A stretch of DNA of 51,709 bases from Ascidiaceihabitans sp047624005 (lineage in GTDB: Bacteria > Pseudomonadota > Alphaproteobacteria > Rhodobacterales > Rhodobacteraceae): contig JBLHPE010000011.1 of assembly GCA_047624005.1 (NCBI GenBank), forward strand, positions 1 to 51,709, read 5' to 3'. This document shows positions 8,460-17,645 of the stretch, piece by piece (the first letter of the stretch is position 1; each line of letters begins with the position of its first letter). The notes under the pieces were generated by a model. That model was given only the letters and a program-made list of their open reading frames with translations, was not told where the DNA came from and made no database searches. Made by a program: the position numbers and the translations under genes.

Positions 8460-9169
8460 GCTGTTGCTGCTTTCGCTGCTATGACCAATTCACCTACGCC
8501 TTTTTCAGCAAGGTCCATCAATTCATTCATCTGGTCGCGGGAGAAGACAGAACCTTCAGCGCTCATTTGAACTTCGATCAGCTTCTTAGAACCGGTCATG
8601 ATGAAGTTGCCATCAACGCCTGCTTCGCTATCTTCTGGGTAGTCCAGGTCAAGCACGGGTTGGCCCGCATAGATGCCGCAACTGACAGCCGCAACCGGAT
8701 CAACCAATGGATCGCTGACGACGTCACCGGCTTTCATCAGCTTGTTCACAGCCAACCGCAAAGCGATCCAACCGCCTGTGATTGATGCGCAACGTGTCCC
8801 ACCATCAGCTTGAAGAACATCGCAATCCACGGTGATTTGACGTTCACCCAAGGCGCTACGATCAACGCCAGCACGCAAGGAACGCCCTATTAGTCTCTGA
8901 ATTTCAACGGTACGGCCGCCTTGTTTGCCAGCCGCTGCTTCGCGACGCATCCGTGTATTTGTGGCGCGTGGCAGCATGCCGTATTCCGCCGTGACCCAGC
9001 CAAGGCCTGATCCTTTGATGAACGATGGCACGCGAGGTTCAATGGAAGCGGTGCACAATACATGTGTGTCGCCCATTTTGATCAGGGCAGACCCTTCGGC
9101 GTGTTTGGTAAAGCCAGTTTCAATCGAAACTTCGCGCATTTGGTCTAGGGCACGTCCTGAAGGTCGCAT
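8456..9169 (-). CDS. rph: Ribonuclease PH
   Basis: RNase PH is a phosphate-dependent 3'-5' exoribonuclease that trims tRNA 3' ends. The 237-residue protein starts MRPSGRALDQ and carries the family signature CDVLQADGGTRCASITG, plus a conserved arginine-rich central strand. AGGAT precedes the ATG. It is first in the minus-strand operon with rdgB and hemW. It is transcribed divergently from hrcA across a 112-bp gap, which must hold both promoters; I see no CIRCE repeat there. Confidence 0.96.
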   Translation of the reverse strand: MRPSGRALDQMREVSIETGFTKHAEGSALIKMGDTHVLCTASIEPRVPSFIKGSGLGWVTAEYGMLPRATNTRMRREAAAGKQGGRTVEIQRLIGRSLRAGVDRSALGERQITVDCDVLQADGGTRCASITGGWIALRLAVNKLMKAGDVVSDPLVDPVAAVSCGIYAGQPVLDLDYPEDSEAGVDGNFIMTGSKKLIEVQMSAEGSVFSRDQMNELMDLAEKGVGELVIAAKAATA

Positions 9170-9281
9170 GGTATATCCTTTTTAAGTTGTTAGGGGGATA
9201 CCGTCCCAAGCCTGCGTGATGCAACCCTGTTCGGGTTTTCGCCGCTGTCCTCTTTATCGGCCGCTGTGTTATAGATAAGCC

Positions 9282-10346
9282 ATGACAGATACGCCTCAGA
9301 TGTTGGAAGAGATGAATGACCGCTCCCGCGAGGTGTTCCGCCGCGTGGTTGAGGGGTATTTGCACAACGGTGATCCTGTGGGCTCACGTACATTGACACG
9401 TGATTTCAGCGAAAAAGTAAGCGCAGCGACGATCCGCAATGTTATGCAGGATCTTGAGTTTATGGGGCTACTTAACAGCCCACACGTCAGTGCAGGCCGC
9501 ATTCCAACGCAGATGGGTCTACGGATGTTTGTGGACGGGCTGATGGAGGTTGGCCTGCCAGATGACGCCGACCGTGAAAAGATCGACGCGACCTTAGGTC
9601 GTAACGAGAACGATGTGAGTGGGCTATTAGATCGTGTTGGATCAGCTTTGTCCGGTGTGACCCACGGCGCTTCCCTTGTTCTGACCCCAAAACACGAAGC
9701 GCCGATAAAGCATATCGAATTTGTTTCGTTGGCACAGGACCGGGCTTTGGTCGTTTTGGTTTTTGCGGATGGGCACGTTGAGAACCGATTGTTTACGCCG
9801 CCACCAGGACTAACCCCCAGTTCGATGCGTGAAGCTGCGAATTTCCTTAATTCTTTGGTTGAGGGTCACACGCTGAGTGACGTGCGTGGGGTTATCCAAT
9901 CTGAAATATCGCGTCGTCGTCAAGAGATTGACGTTTTGGCACGTGATCTGATTGATAGCGGATTGGCTGTTTGGCAAGACGAGGGCGAGCGGACCGAGCG
10001 TTTGATCGTCCGTGGACGTGCGAATCTTTTGGAATCCAGCACCGAAGAACATGATTTAGAACGCATCAGAACGCTGTTTGATGACCTCGAACGCAAGCGC
10101 GATATCTCCGAGTTTCTCGAATTAACCGAGGATGGCGACGGTGTGCGCATTTTTATTGGCTCTGAGAACAAACTTTTTTCACTTTCGGGTTCCTCTTTGG
10201 TCGTTTCCCCTTATATGAACGCTGATCGCAAGATTATTGGTGCCGTCGGCGTCATTGGTCCAACGCGACTGAATTATGGACGAATTGTGCCGATTGTGGA
10301 TTACACGGCGCAACTGGTTGGAAAGCTACTTTCCGACCGGAGCTAG
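9282..10346 (+). CDS. hrcA: Heat-inducible transcription repressor HrcA
   Basis: HrcA represses chaperonin genes by binding CIRCE, with GroEL as co-regulator. The N-terminal winged-helix region includes VGSRTLTRDF and SAATIRNVMQDLE, and the HrcA dimerisation domain follows (354 residues). A TATAGA hexamer at 9270-9275 lies only 6 bp before the ATG, so a very short or absent leader is possible. No TTAGCACTC-type CIRCE sequence is seen upstream, so autoregulation is not supported here. grpE follows 9 bp later, and dnaK is not in the window. Confidence 0.95.
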   Translation: MTDTPQMLEEMNDRSREVFRRVVEGYLHNGDPVGSRTLTRDFSEKVSAATIRNVMQDLEFMGLLNSPHVSAGRIPTQMGLRMFVDGLMEVGLPDDADREKIDATLGRNENDVSGLLDRVGSALSGVTHGASLVLTPKHEAPIKHIEFVSLAQDRALVVLVFADGHVENRLFTPPPGLTPSSMREAANFLNSLVEGHTLSDVRGVIQSEISRRRQEIDVLARDLIDSGLAVWQDEGERTERLIVRGRANLLESSTEEHDLERIRTLFDDLERKRDISEFLELTEDGDGVRIFIGSENKLFSLSGSSLVVSPYMNADRKIIGAVGVIGPTRLNYGRIVPIVDYTAQLVGKLLSDRS

Positions 10347-10355
10347 GGGTAGATT

Positions 10356-10919
10356 ATGGCTGAGCCAACGAACAATGATTTCCTTGATGATATCGAGGAC
10401 GTGGAAGCGGAAGAGTACGCTGACGAAATGGAAGAGATTGATGACGAGGCGTTGGAGCTTGATGAGCTGCGCGCGGATCGTGATCAGTACAAAGATCGCT
10501 TTATGCGCGCTTTGGCGGACGCTGAAAATGCACGCAAGCGTTCTGATAAAGATCGTCGCGAAGCAGAGAATTATGGTGGGTCCAAATTGGCCCGCGATAT
10601 GCTGCCGGTTTACGACAATCTAAAGCGCGCGCTTGAAACGATAACAGATGAGCAGCGCGAAGTTGCAGGTCCGTTGTTGGAGGGTATCGAGCTGACTATG
10701 CGTGAGGTTTTGAACGTGTTCAAGAAGCACGGCATCGAAGTGATCACGCCAGAAGTTGGTGATAGATTTGACCCGCAGCATCACCAAGCGATGTTTGAAG
10801 CGCCTGTGCCGAATACTGTTGCGGGTGATATTATCCAAGTCGCAGCTGAAGGCTTTATGCTGCATGACCGTTTGTTACGTCCAGCCCAAGTTGGGGTGTC
10901 TTCCACACCAGCTGGTTAA
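10356..10919 (+). CDS. grpE: Nucleotide exchange factor GrpE
   Basis: GrpE exchanges ADP for ATP on DnaK. The 187-residue protein has an acidic N-terminus rich in Asp/Glu, a long coiled coil (residues about 40-90, with RFMRALADAENARKR), and the C-terminal beta domain with the signature ending in AEGFMLHDRLLRPAQVGVS. It lies 9 bp after hrcA in a heat-shock operon. Transcription probably stops at the hairpin at 10943-10974, whose right arm lies in the end of mutS. Confidence 0.96.
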   Translation: MAEPTNNDFLDDIEDVEAEEYADEMEEIDDEALELDELRADRDQYKDRFMRALADAENARKRSDKDRREAENYGGSKLARDMLPVYDNLKRALETITDEQREVAGPLLEGIELTMREVLNVFKKHGIEVITPEVGDRFDPQHHQAMFEAPVPNTVAGDIIQVAAEGFMLHDRLLRPAQVGVSSTPAG

Positions 10920-10942
10920 GACGTCACATGATCAAAACATAC

Positions 10943-10974
10943 AAAGGGGCGGTCAGTTTTTGGCCGCCTCTTTT
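10943..10974. terminator. Intrinsic terminator shared by grpE and mutS ends
   Basis: An 11-bp stem (AGGGGCGGTCA with TGGCCGCCTCT, one G-T pair) closes a short T-rich loop and is followed by TTTT on the plus strand. A-rich sequence on the other side gives a shorter U-tract for the minus strand. It ends grpE transcripts. Because mutS stops at 10953, the right arm is the last codons of mutS (E-A-A-K-N), so the element is partly coding. Confidence 0.8.
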
Positions 10975-13583
10975 AGTTTGTAAATCAGATCCAGTGCCTG
11001 TTTTGGTGACAATTCGTCAGGTAAAATTTCTTTCAACAGATCCAAGGCTGGCGACGCTTCAATCCTAACGCGAGCAGGTGCAGGTTTCGCCGAAAATAGC
11101 GGTAAATCATCAATCAGCGTTTTTTGCTTTGCACCGCCTTCGCGTTCACCCTTTTCCAGCGCCTCCAGAACCACACGGGCGCGGGCTATCACAGCATCAG
11201 GCAGCCCGGCCAGCTTAGCGACCTGCACACCGTATGAACGGTCGGCGGCCCCTTTGTGTACTTCGTGAAGGAACACGACATCCCCATCGAACTCCTTGAC
11301 CGCAACAGTTGCGTTGTCGACGCCGTCCAATTTCGCCGAAAGCGCCGTCATCTCGTGATAATGCGTGGCGAACAGGGCGCGTGACTTATTGACGTCATGG
11401 AGGTGCTCTAAAGTGGCCCAGGCGATGGATAAGCCGTCATAGGTTGCCGTGCCGCGCCCAATTTCATCTAAGATCACCAGCGCATGCTCGTCGGCTTGAT
11501 TAAGGATTGCAGCGGTTTCTACCATCTCGACCATAAATGTGGATCGCCCTCGCGCAAGATCGTCCGAGGCCCCAACGCGGCTGAACAATTGACTTATCAT
11601 GCCGATATGGGTCGAGGTTGCGGGTACATAGCTGCCCATTTGCGCAAGCAGGGCAATCAATGCGTTCTGACGTAGGAATGTCGACTTACCGGCCATGTTC
11701 GGACCAGTCAGCAGCCAGATATTCGCAGTGTCGACGGCCGAAAGGTCGCAATCATTGGCGATGAAGGGTTGACCAGATTGATCACGCAACGCCTTTTCAA
11801 CAACGGGGTGGCGTCCGCCGACGATGTTAAAGGCGCGGCTGTTATCGACGACGGGCTTGCACCAATCTTGGGTGCGGGCAAGGTGGGCCAAACTGGTGGC
11901 CAAATCAATCTCTGCCAAAGCTCGGGCGGTTTGAGTGATCAGTGCTGCGCTATCCAGAATTGCGGACTTTAGGTTTTCATAGAGCCGCTTTTCGATCTCA
12001 AGCGCACGGTTGCCTGCGTTTAGGATTTTGGTTTCCATTTCGGATAAAGCAACCGTTGTAAACCGAACTTGATTGGCAGTTGTTTGGCGGTGGATGAAAT
12101 TTTCATTCAATGGTGGGGAAAGCATCTTGTCCGCATGGGCGGCTGTTGTCTCAATGAAGTATCCCAAGACGTTATTGTGTTTGATCTTAAGCGTCGAAAT
12201 TCCAGTGGCAGTTACGAATTCAGTTTGCATCTGCGCAATAACAGTACGCCCTTCGTCTCGAAGCTTACGGACCTCATCAAGGTCTTCGTCATACTCTGTC
12301 GCGATGAAACCGCCATCACGGGCCAATAGAGGTGGTTCGGCGATCAATGCCTGATCAAGCAGATCGATCAGTTCGTCATGTCCATCCAGGTCTTTCAATG
12401 CGTTTGAAAGCAGTGTGGGGGCGTCGCCTAATCCCTTGCCGGCAATCAAGGCAGCTTCTGCTAACCCGTTTCGGATTGCTGTCAGGTCACGTGGTCCGCC
12501 ACGATCCAATGAAAGACGCGAGAGGGCGCGATCTAAATCGGGAACTTGGCGTAATTGATCGCGAATATCATCTGTGACACGTGGGTTTTCTAAGACATGG
12601 GAAATCGCATCCAATCGGTTGGCAACAGTCTCTAACACCCGCGAAGGTGCTGAGAGTCGTCGATCTAGCAGTCGGGCGCCGCCTGCAGTAACCGTATAAT
12701 CAATCACGGATAATAATGATCCAGCACGACCGCCTGAAAGGGCTTGGGTTAGTTCAAGGTTGCGCCGTGTCGCCGCATCGATTTGTACGGTTTTGGTATG
12801 CTGTTCCTGTTGTGGGTGTTGAAGAAGCGGCAATTTGCCTTTTTGGGTGATGTTCAAATAATCAACGATGGCGCCCATTGCCGCGATCTCTGCCCGATCA
12901 AAGTTACCGTAGGCGTCTAATGTGTTGACGCCAAACAGGTCGCAAAGACGTTTCTCGCCTGATGTGCTGTCAAAAGATGATCCAGATAGAGCAGTAATTG
13001 AAATACCGAATTCAGAAACCAATTGGTGCAAATCGTTCTCTAGCAATTGTGGAACGATCAATTCTGACGGGGAAAGGCGGGCAAGTTCGGGGCTTAGCCG
13101 CGTTTGGTTCGCTTTCATCACATTAAAGGTGCCAGTCGAAATATCGACCCACGCAATTGCGGATTGATCCCGCACTTCAACAAATGCAGCAAGGTAGTTG
13201 TGGCTACGCGCATTCAGCAAGCTGTCTTCCGTCAGTGTACCGGGTGTGACCAACCGAACGACACCTCGTTTGACAATAGATTTATAGCCCCGCTTTTTCG
13301 CTTCAACTGGGCTTTCTAATTGCTCACAAACCCCAACGCGAAACCCTTTGCGGATCAACGTTAGTAAATACCCTTCGGCTGCATGGTGTGGCACACCACA
13401 CATCGCAATATCTTTGCCATCGTGTTTGCCACGTTTGGTCAGCGCAATGTCCAGCGCTTCAGCCGCAGCGACTGCGTCATCAAAGAACATCTCGTAAAAG
13501 TCACCCATACGATAAAACAACAACGCATCGGGATGTGCGGCTTTTATCTCAAGGTACTGCGCCATCATGGGCGTCACGGTCAT
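10953..13583 (-). CDS. mutS: DNA mismatch repair protein MutS
   Basis: MutS recognises mismatches and recruits MutL. The 876-residue protein has the N-terminal mismatch-binding motif MGDFYEMF (Phe-X-Glu wedge), connector, lever and clamp domains, and a C-terminal ATPase with Walker A TGPNMAGKS and Walker B VILDEIGRGTATYDG. The extreme C-terminus KEAAKN is short but normal for alphaproteobacteria. It is convergent with grpE and divergent from maeB across 133 bp. mutL is not nearby. Confidence 0.97.
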   Translation of the reverse strand: MTVTPMMAQYLEIKAAHPDALLFYRMGDFYEMFFDDAVAAAEALDIALTKRGKHDGKDIAMCGVPHHAAEGYLLTLIRKGFRVGVCEQLESPVEAKKRGYKSIVKRGVVRLVTPGTLTEDSLLNARSHNYLAAFVEVRDQSAIAWVDISTGTFNVMKANQTRLSPELARLSPSELIVPQLLENDLHQLVSEFGISITALSGSSFDSTSGEKRLCDLFGVNTLDAYGNFDRAEIAAMGAIVDYLNITQKGKLPLLQHPQQEQHTKTVQIDAATRRNLELTQALSGGRAGSLLSVIDYTVTAGGARLLDRRLSAPSRVLETVANRLDAISHVLENPRVTDDIRDQLRQVPDLDRALSRLSLDRGGPRDLTAIRNGLAEAALIAGKGLGDAPTLLSNALKDLDGHDELIDLLDQALIAEPPLLARDGGFIATEYDEDLDEVRKLRDEGRTVIAQMQTEFVTATGISTLKIKHNNVLGYFIETTAAHADKMLSPPLNENFIHRQTTANQVRFTTVALSEMETKILNAGNRALEIEKRLYENLKSAILDSAALITQTARALAEIDLATSLAHLARTQDWCKPVVDNSRAFNIVGGRHPVVEKALRDQSGQPFIANDCDLSAVDTANIWLLTGPNMAGKSTFLRQNALIALLAQMGSYVPATSTHIGMISQLFSRVGASDDLARGRSTFMVEMVETAAILNQADEHALVILDEIGRGTATYDGLSIAWATLEHLHDVNKSRALFATHYHEMTALSAKLDGVDNATVAVKEFDGDVVFLHEVHKGAADRSYGVQVAKLAGLPDAVIARARVVLEALEKGEREGGAKQKTLIDDLPLFSAKPAPARVRIEASPALDLLKEILPDELSPKQALDLIYKLKEAAKN

Positions 13584-13716
13584 TATCTGTCCCCCGACAA
13601 GTGTTGGCGAACCTTACAAAGAGGGGCGCGGCGGTAAAACCCGTAAAGCGCCAAACTATTGAGGGATCGCTGCGTCTAGGCTATGAGGCAAAGACGCATC
13701 AGAGGGAAATCGCGGA

Positions 13717-15972
13717 ATGTCCAAGACCAAAGTCACAGATGAAGAGGCATTGGCCTTTCACCTAGAGCCAACACCCGGCAAATTCGAGATCACGGCAACC
13801 GTGCCGATGACCACGCAGCGCGACCTTTCGTTGGCTTATTCGCCTGGTGTTGCTGTGCCTTGTTTGGCGATCGCTGAGAACCCTGAGCTGGCATATGATT
13901 ATACGAACAAGGGTAACCTTGTTGCAGTTATTTCCAACGGCACTGCTGTCCTTGGATTGGGAAATTTGGGCGCTTTAGGGTCTAAACCAGTGATGGAAGG
14001 TAAAGCGGTACTGTTCAAACGCTTTGCCGATGTGAACAGCATCGACATCGAGCTGGACACGGAAGATCCTGATGAATTCTGTAAAGCTGTACGGCTGATG
14101 GGCCCGACATTTGGTGGCATCAACCTCGAGGATATCAAGGCGCCAGAATGCTTCATCATTGAGCAACGTCTGAAAGAGGAAATGGACATTCCCGTCTTTC
14201 ACGACGACCAACATGGGACTGCTGTGATTTGCGCTGCAGGTTTGATCAATGCCCTGCATTTGTCTGGGAAAAAAATCGAAGACGTGAAAATCGTTCTCAA
14301 TGGTGCAGGCGCTGCCGGTATTGCTTGCCTTGAATTGTTGAAAGCAATGGGCGCAAAATATGACAATTGCATCATGTGCGATACCAAAGGCGTGATCTAC
14401 CAGGGTCGTACCGAAGGTATGAATCAATGGAAGTCTGCCCACGCGGTTAAGACCAATGCACGTACATTGGATGAGGCTATGAAGGGCTGTGATGTCTTTC
14501 TTGGTGTTTCGGCCAAGGGTGCTGTTACCCCATCGATGGTTGCTAGCATGGCGGACAATCCTGTTATTTTCGCGATGGCAAATCCTGACCCAGAGATTAC
14601 GCCTGAAGAAGCGCATGAAGTTCGCATGGACGCTATCGTTGCCACTGGTCGCAGTGATTATCCGAACCAAGTGAACAACGTTTTGGGTTTCCCATATTTG
14701 TTCCGTGGCGCGCTGGATATCCACGCCCGTGCGATCAACGACGAGATGAAGATCGCGTGCGCCCATGCGTTGGCCAATCTTGCGCGTGAAGATGTGCCTG
14801 ATGAGGTCGCGTTGGCTTACGGTAAAAACTTAACGTTCGGGCGTGACTACATCATCCCAACGCCGTTCGATCCGCGCCTTATTCACCGTATTCCACCTGC
14901 TGTGGCTAAGGCTGGTATGGACACTGGTGCTGCGCGTCGTCCGATCATTGATATCAAAGCTTACGAAGAATCTTTGAAGTCCCGCATGGACCCAACAGCC
15001 AGCATCTTGCGTGGCCTAAACACCCGTGCGCGTACAGCGCAGGCCCGTATGATTTTCGCCGAAGGGGATGATCCACGTGCGTTGCGTGCTGCGGTGAATT
15101 ATCAGCGTTCTGGTTTGGGCAAAGCCTTAGTTGTTGGACGTCAAGACGATGTAAAAGCCAAACTGGAAGAAGCTGGATTGGGTGATGCTGTTCGCGAGTT
15201 GGAAGTTGTGAATGCAGCCAATACGCCCCATTTAGAGACTTATAAAAGCTTTTTATATAACCGCCTTCAACGCAAGGGCCTCGATGGCGCGGACATCCAC
15301 CGCTTAGCTGCACGTGACCGCCATGTGTTCGCTGCATTGATGTTGTCGCATGGACATGGCGATGGCTTGGTCACAGGCGTGACTCGTAAATCTGCGCACA
15401 TTCTTGAACGTATCAATCACGTTTTTGATGCGGCTCCGGAAGACGGCGTCGCTGGAATCACGGCGTTACTTCACAAAGGTCGGATCGTGTTTATGGCGGA
15501 TACGCTGGTGCACGAATGGCCGGATGAGAACGATTTGGCGAACATTGCGGAACGTGCTGCAGCTGTTGCTCGTGATATGGGTATTGAACCGCGTGTGGCT
15601 TTTGTCAGCTTCTCGACCTTTGGGTACCCTGTGTCTGAGCGTGCAGAGAAGATGCATCTGGCGCCAAAGGTTCTGGACAAACGCGGAGTTGATTTTGAAT
15701 ACGAAGGCGAGATGACAGTTGATGTTGCCTTGAATGCAAAATCGCAAGCGCAATATCCGTTTTCACGTTTGACTGGTCCTGCCAATATTTTGGTTGTCCC
15801 AGCGCGCCACTCTGCCAGTATTTCAGTCAAGTTGATGCAAGAAATGGGTGGCGCGACGGTCATTGGTCCGATCCTTGCGGGTGTTGATGGGTCAATCCAG
15901 ATTTGTTCATCATCATCAACGGCGAACGATATTCTGAATATGGCGATCCTGGCTGCGTGTAAGGTTGGCTAA
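13717..15972 (+). CDS. maeB: NADP-dependent malic enzyme fused to phosphotransacetylase-like domain
   Basis: This enzyme oxidatively decarboxylates malate to pyruvate with NADP. The 751-residue protein has an N-terminal malic domain (SLAYSPGVAVPC, INLEDIKAPECF, PVFHDDQHGTAV), an NAD(P)-binding domain with the nucleotide loop LNGAGAAGIACL, and from about residue 430 a phosphotransacetylase-like domain. In known MaeB proteins that domain is regulatory (acetyl-CoA sensing) rather than catalytic. AGAGGG lies upstream of the ATG. The TAA stop shares one base with the ATG of the next kinase gene (TAATG), suggesting coupled translation. Confidence 0.95.
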   Translation: MSKTKVTDEEALAFHLEPTPGKFEITATVPMTTQRDLSLAYSPGVAVPCLAIAENPELAYDYTNKGNLVAVISNGTAVLGLGNLGALGSKPVMEGKAVLFKRFADVNSIDIELDTEDPDEFCKAVRLMGPTFGGINLEDIKAPECFIIEQRLKEEMDIPVFHDDQHGTAVICAAGLINALHLSGKKIEDVKIVLNGAGAAGIACLELLKAMGAKYDNCIMCDTKGVIYQGRTEGMNQWKSAHAVKTNARTLDEAMKGCDVFLGVSAKGAVTPSMVASMADNPVIFAMANPDPEITPEEAHEVRMDAIVATGRSDYPNQVNNVLGFPYLFRGALDIHARAINDEMKIACAHALANLAREDVPDEVALAYGKNLTFGRDYIIPTPFDPRLIHRIPPAVAKAGMDTGAARRPIIDIKAYEESLKSRMDPTASILRGLNTRARTAQARMIFAEGDDPRALRAAVNYQRSGLGKALVVGRQDDVKAKLEEAGLGDAVRELEVVNAANTPHLETYKSFLYNRLQRKGLDGADIHRLAARDRHVFAALMLSHGHGDGLVTGVTRKSAHILERINHVFDAAPEDGVAGITALLHKGRIVFMADTLVHEWPDENDLANIAERAAAVARDMGIEPRVAFVSFSTFGYPVSERAEKMHLAPKVLDKRGVDFEYEGEMTVDVALNAKSQAQYPFSRLTGPANILVVPARHSASISVKLMQEMGGATVIGPILAGVDGSIQICSSSSTANDILNMAILAACKVG

Positions 15973-16847
15973 TGACGATCTATAACCTTGGCTCGATCAA
16001 TATTGATATGGTTTATCAAGTGCCGCATTTGCCGGTGCCTGGTGAGACATTAGCGGCCAAGGCTTATACACAAGGGTTGGGGGGCAAGGGCGCAAATATG
16101 TCTGTTGCCGCCGCCCGCGCTGCGGCCCGTGTGCGCCATATTGGTGCTGTTGGTGTCGATGGGCGCTGGGCGGTTGAGCGGCTGTTGGAATACGGTGTCG
16201 ATACGACTCATATTTTTGAACTACCTGAGGCCACTGGCCACGCAATTATCAATGTCGATGATGCAGGGGAAAATGCGATTGTCTTGTGGGCGGGGGCAAA
16301 TAATCAGATCACTATTGATCAGATTGGCCGTGCGTTGGCAGAGGCCAATACTAGTGACACGTTGATGATGCAGAACGAAACGACAGGTCAAGTGGATGCT
16401 GCCAAGATCGCAAAAGATCTTGGATTACAGGTGGTTTATGCAGCGGCACCCTTTGATGCAGATGCTGTTACGCCGCTGTTACCTTATATTGATTTGTTGG
16501 TCCTGAACGAAGTTGAAGCACAGCAGCTTGAAACCGCTACGGGCCAAGCACCAGAAGCGCTGCAGATTGACAATGTGATTGTTACATTGGGTGGCGATGG
16601 TTGTCGCTGGTACGCAAATTCGGCCAAGTTAGTGACTGATTTTGATGCGATTAGGGTCACGCCAATAGACACAACAGGGGCGGGTGACACGTTCACTGGC
16701 TATGTGGTCGCAGCCCTTGATCGCGGTATGCCAATGGCGCAGGCAATCAAATTGGCGACCCAAGCCGGCGCGTTGATGGTGACGCGGCTTGGGACGGCTG
16801 ATGTTATTCCTGACCTCAAGGAAATTCAGGATGCTAAACTTGGTTAG
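15972..16847 (+). CDS. PfkB-family sugar kinase (ribokinase-like)
   Basis: This is a carbohydrate kinase of the ribokinase/PfkB fold. It has N-terminal NLGSINIDMVY, the glycine-rich substrate motif GLGGKGANMSVAAAR, and the C-terminal ATP and catalytic-base motif DTTGAGDTFTGY. Length is 291 residues. The GGKGAN motif and the length fit a ribokinase best, but no ribose transporter is adjacent, so the substrate is open. Its ATG overlaps the maeB stop by one base. Its stop shares TTAG with the convergent msrA stop. Confidence 0.85.
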   Translation: MTIYNLGSINIDMVYQVPHLPVPGETLAAKAYTQGLGGKGANMSVAAARAAARVRHIGAVGVDGRWAVERLLEYGVDTTHIFELPEATGHAIINVDDAGENAIVLWAGANNQITIDQIGRALAEANTSDTLMMQNETTGQVDAAKIAKDLGLQVVYAAAPFDADAVTPLLPYIDLLVLNEVEAQQLETATGQAPEALQIDNVIVTLGGDGCRWYANSAKLVTDFDAIRVTPIDTTGAGDTFTGYVVAALDRGMPMAQAIKLATQAGALMVTRLGTADVIPDLKEIQDAKLG

Positions 16848-17503
16848 CCATGCACAAACGGTGCGGCGCTTCCCCACAGTTGTTTGACCCGATCATCGCG
16901 GCCACAGGCATTTCGATAGGCTTTGTACGCTTTAGATTGTTTCTTTGGACCAAAGCGGGTCAGCACTATTTTGCTGCCTTTGTAGTAATCTTGGTGGGAT
17001 GCATTTGCTGGATAAAACGTTGATGAACCTAGGATTGGGGTAACAATCTTTTGGCCCAAATCTTTACCTGCACTTGCCTTTGCTTTTTCAGCAGCTGCTT
17101 TTTGTGCGGAGCCATCGGCAAAGATTGCAGTACGGTAGCTTGCGCCACGATCACAGAATTGCCCACCTGCATCCGTTGGGTCAATGGAACGAAAGAATTT
17201 TGCCAATAATTCGTCACGCGATACGACGGCAGGGTCAAAGATAATTTGTACGGCTTCGTAGTGACCTGTACCGCCGCTTGTTACTTGTTTGTATGTCGGG
17301 TTGGCAGCCTTCCCCCCAGCAAAACCTGAAACGGCTTCCTTAACGCCTCTGACGCTTTCAAAATCTGATTCAACGCACCAAAAGCACCCTCCAGCAACAG
17401 TGAGTTTTTCGCTACCTGCTTGTGCAGTTTGCGATTGGGCAAACAATCCCAATGCCGCGACCAATGCGAGGCCGGTGGATTTAGCTGAGCGTATAAGTGT
17501 CAT
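16844..17503 (-). CDS. msrA: Exported peptide-methionine (S)-S-oxide reductase MsrA
   Basis: MsrA repairs methionine-S-sulfoxide in proteins. The active-site motif GCFWC (residues about 39-43) and the conserved GTGHYEAVQI are present. An N-terminal signal peptide (hydrophobic core LALVAALGLF, cleavage after AQA near residue 29) predicts a periplasmic enzyme, unlike the cytoplasmic E. coli form. I chose ATG 17503 because AAGGAG lies just upstream; the longer TTG start at 17524 would put that SD inside the gene. It ends tail to tail with the PfkB kinase, 4 bp overlapping. Confidence 0.92.
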   Translation of the reverse strand: MTLIRSAKSTGLALVAALGLFAQSQTAQAGSEKLTVAGGCFWCVESDFESVRGVKEAVSGFAGGKAANPTYKQVTSGGTGHYEAVQIIFDPAVVSRDELLAKFFRSIDPTDAGGQFCDRGASYRTAIFADGSAQKAAAEKAKASAGKDLGQKIVTPILGSSTFYPANASHQDYYKGSKIVLTRFGPKKQSKAYKAYRNACGRDDRVKQLWGSAAPFVHG

Positions 17504-17645
17504 GTCAGTCTCCTTTGGATTCAAGATTGGGCATTGTTGGTCGTTTCACAAGTCACAGGCCTGCGATGTCACGTGGAGGTGAGAGTAGTTACAGATTGGC
17601 GCGGAGATTTTCTTGTCATACAGGTATTACGAGGTGGAGGAACTT

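Noticed and set aside
9170..9281. CIRCE element between rph and hrcA
   Set aside because: No TTAGCACTC...GAGTGCTAA pattern is present in either orientation.
13975..14766. Minus-strand 263-codon ORF inside maeB
   Set aside because: Composition rich in His, Asn and Cys is typical of an antisense shadow, and maeB is unambiguous on the other strand.
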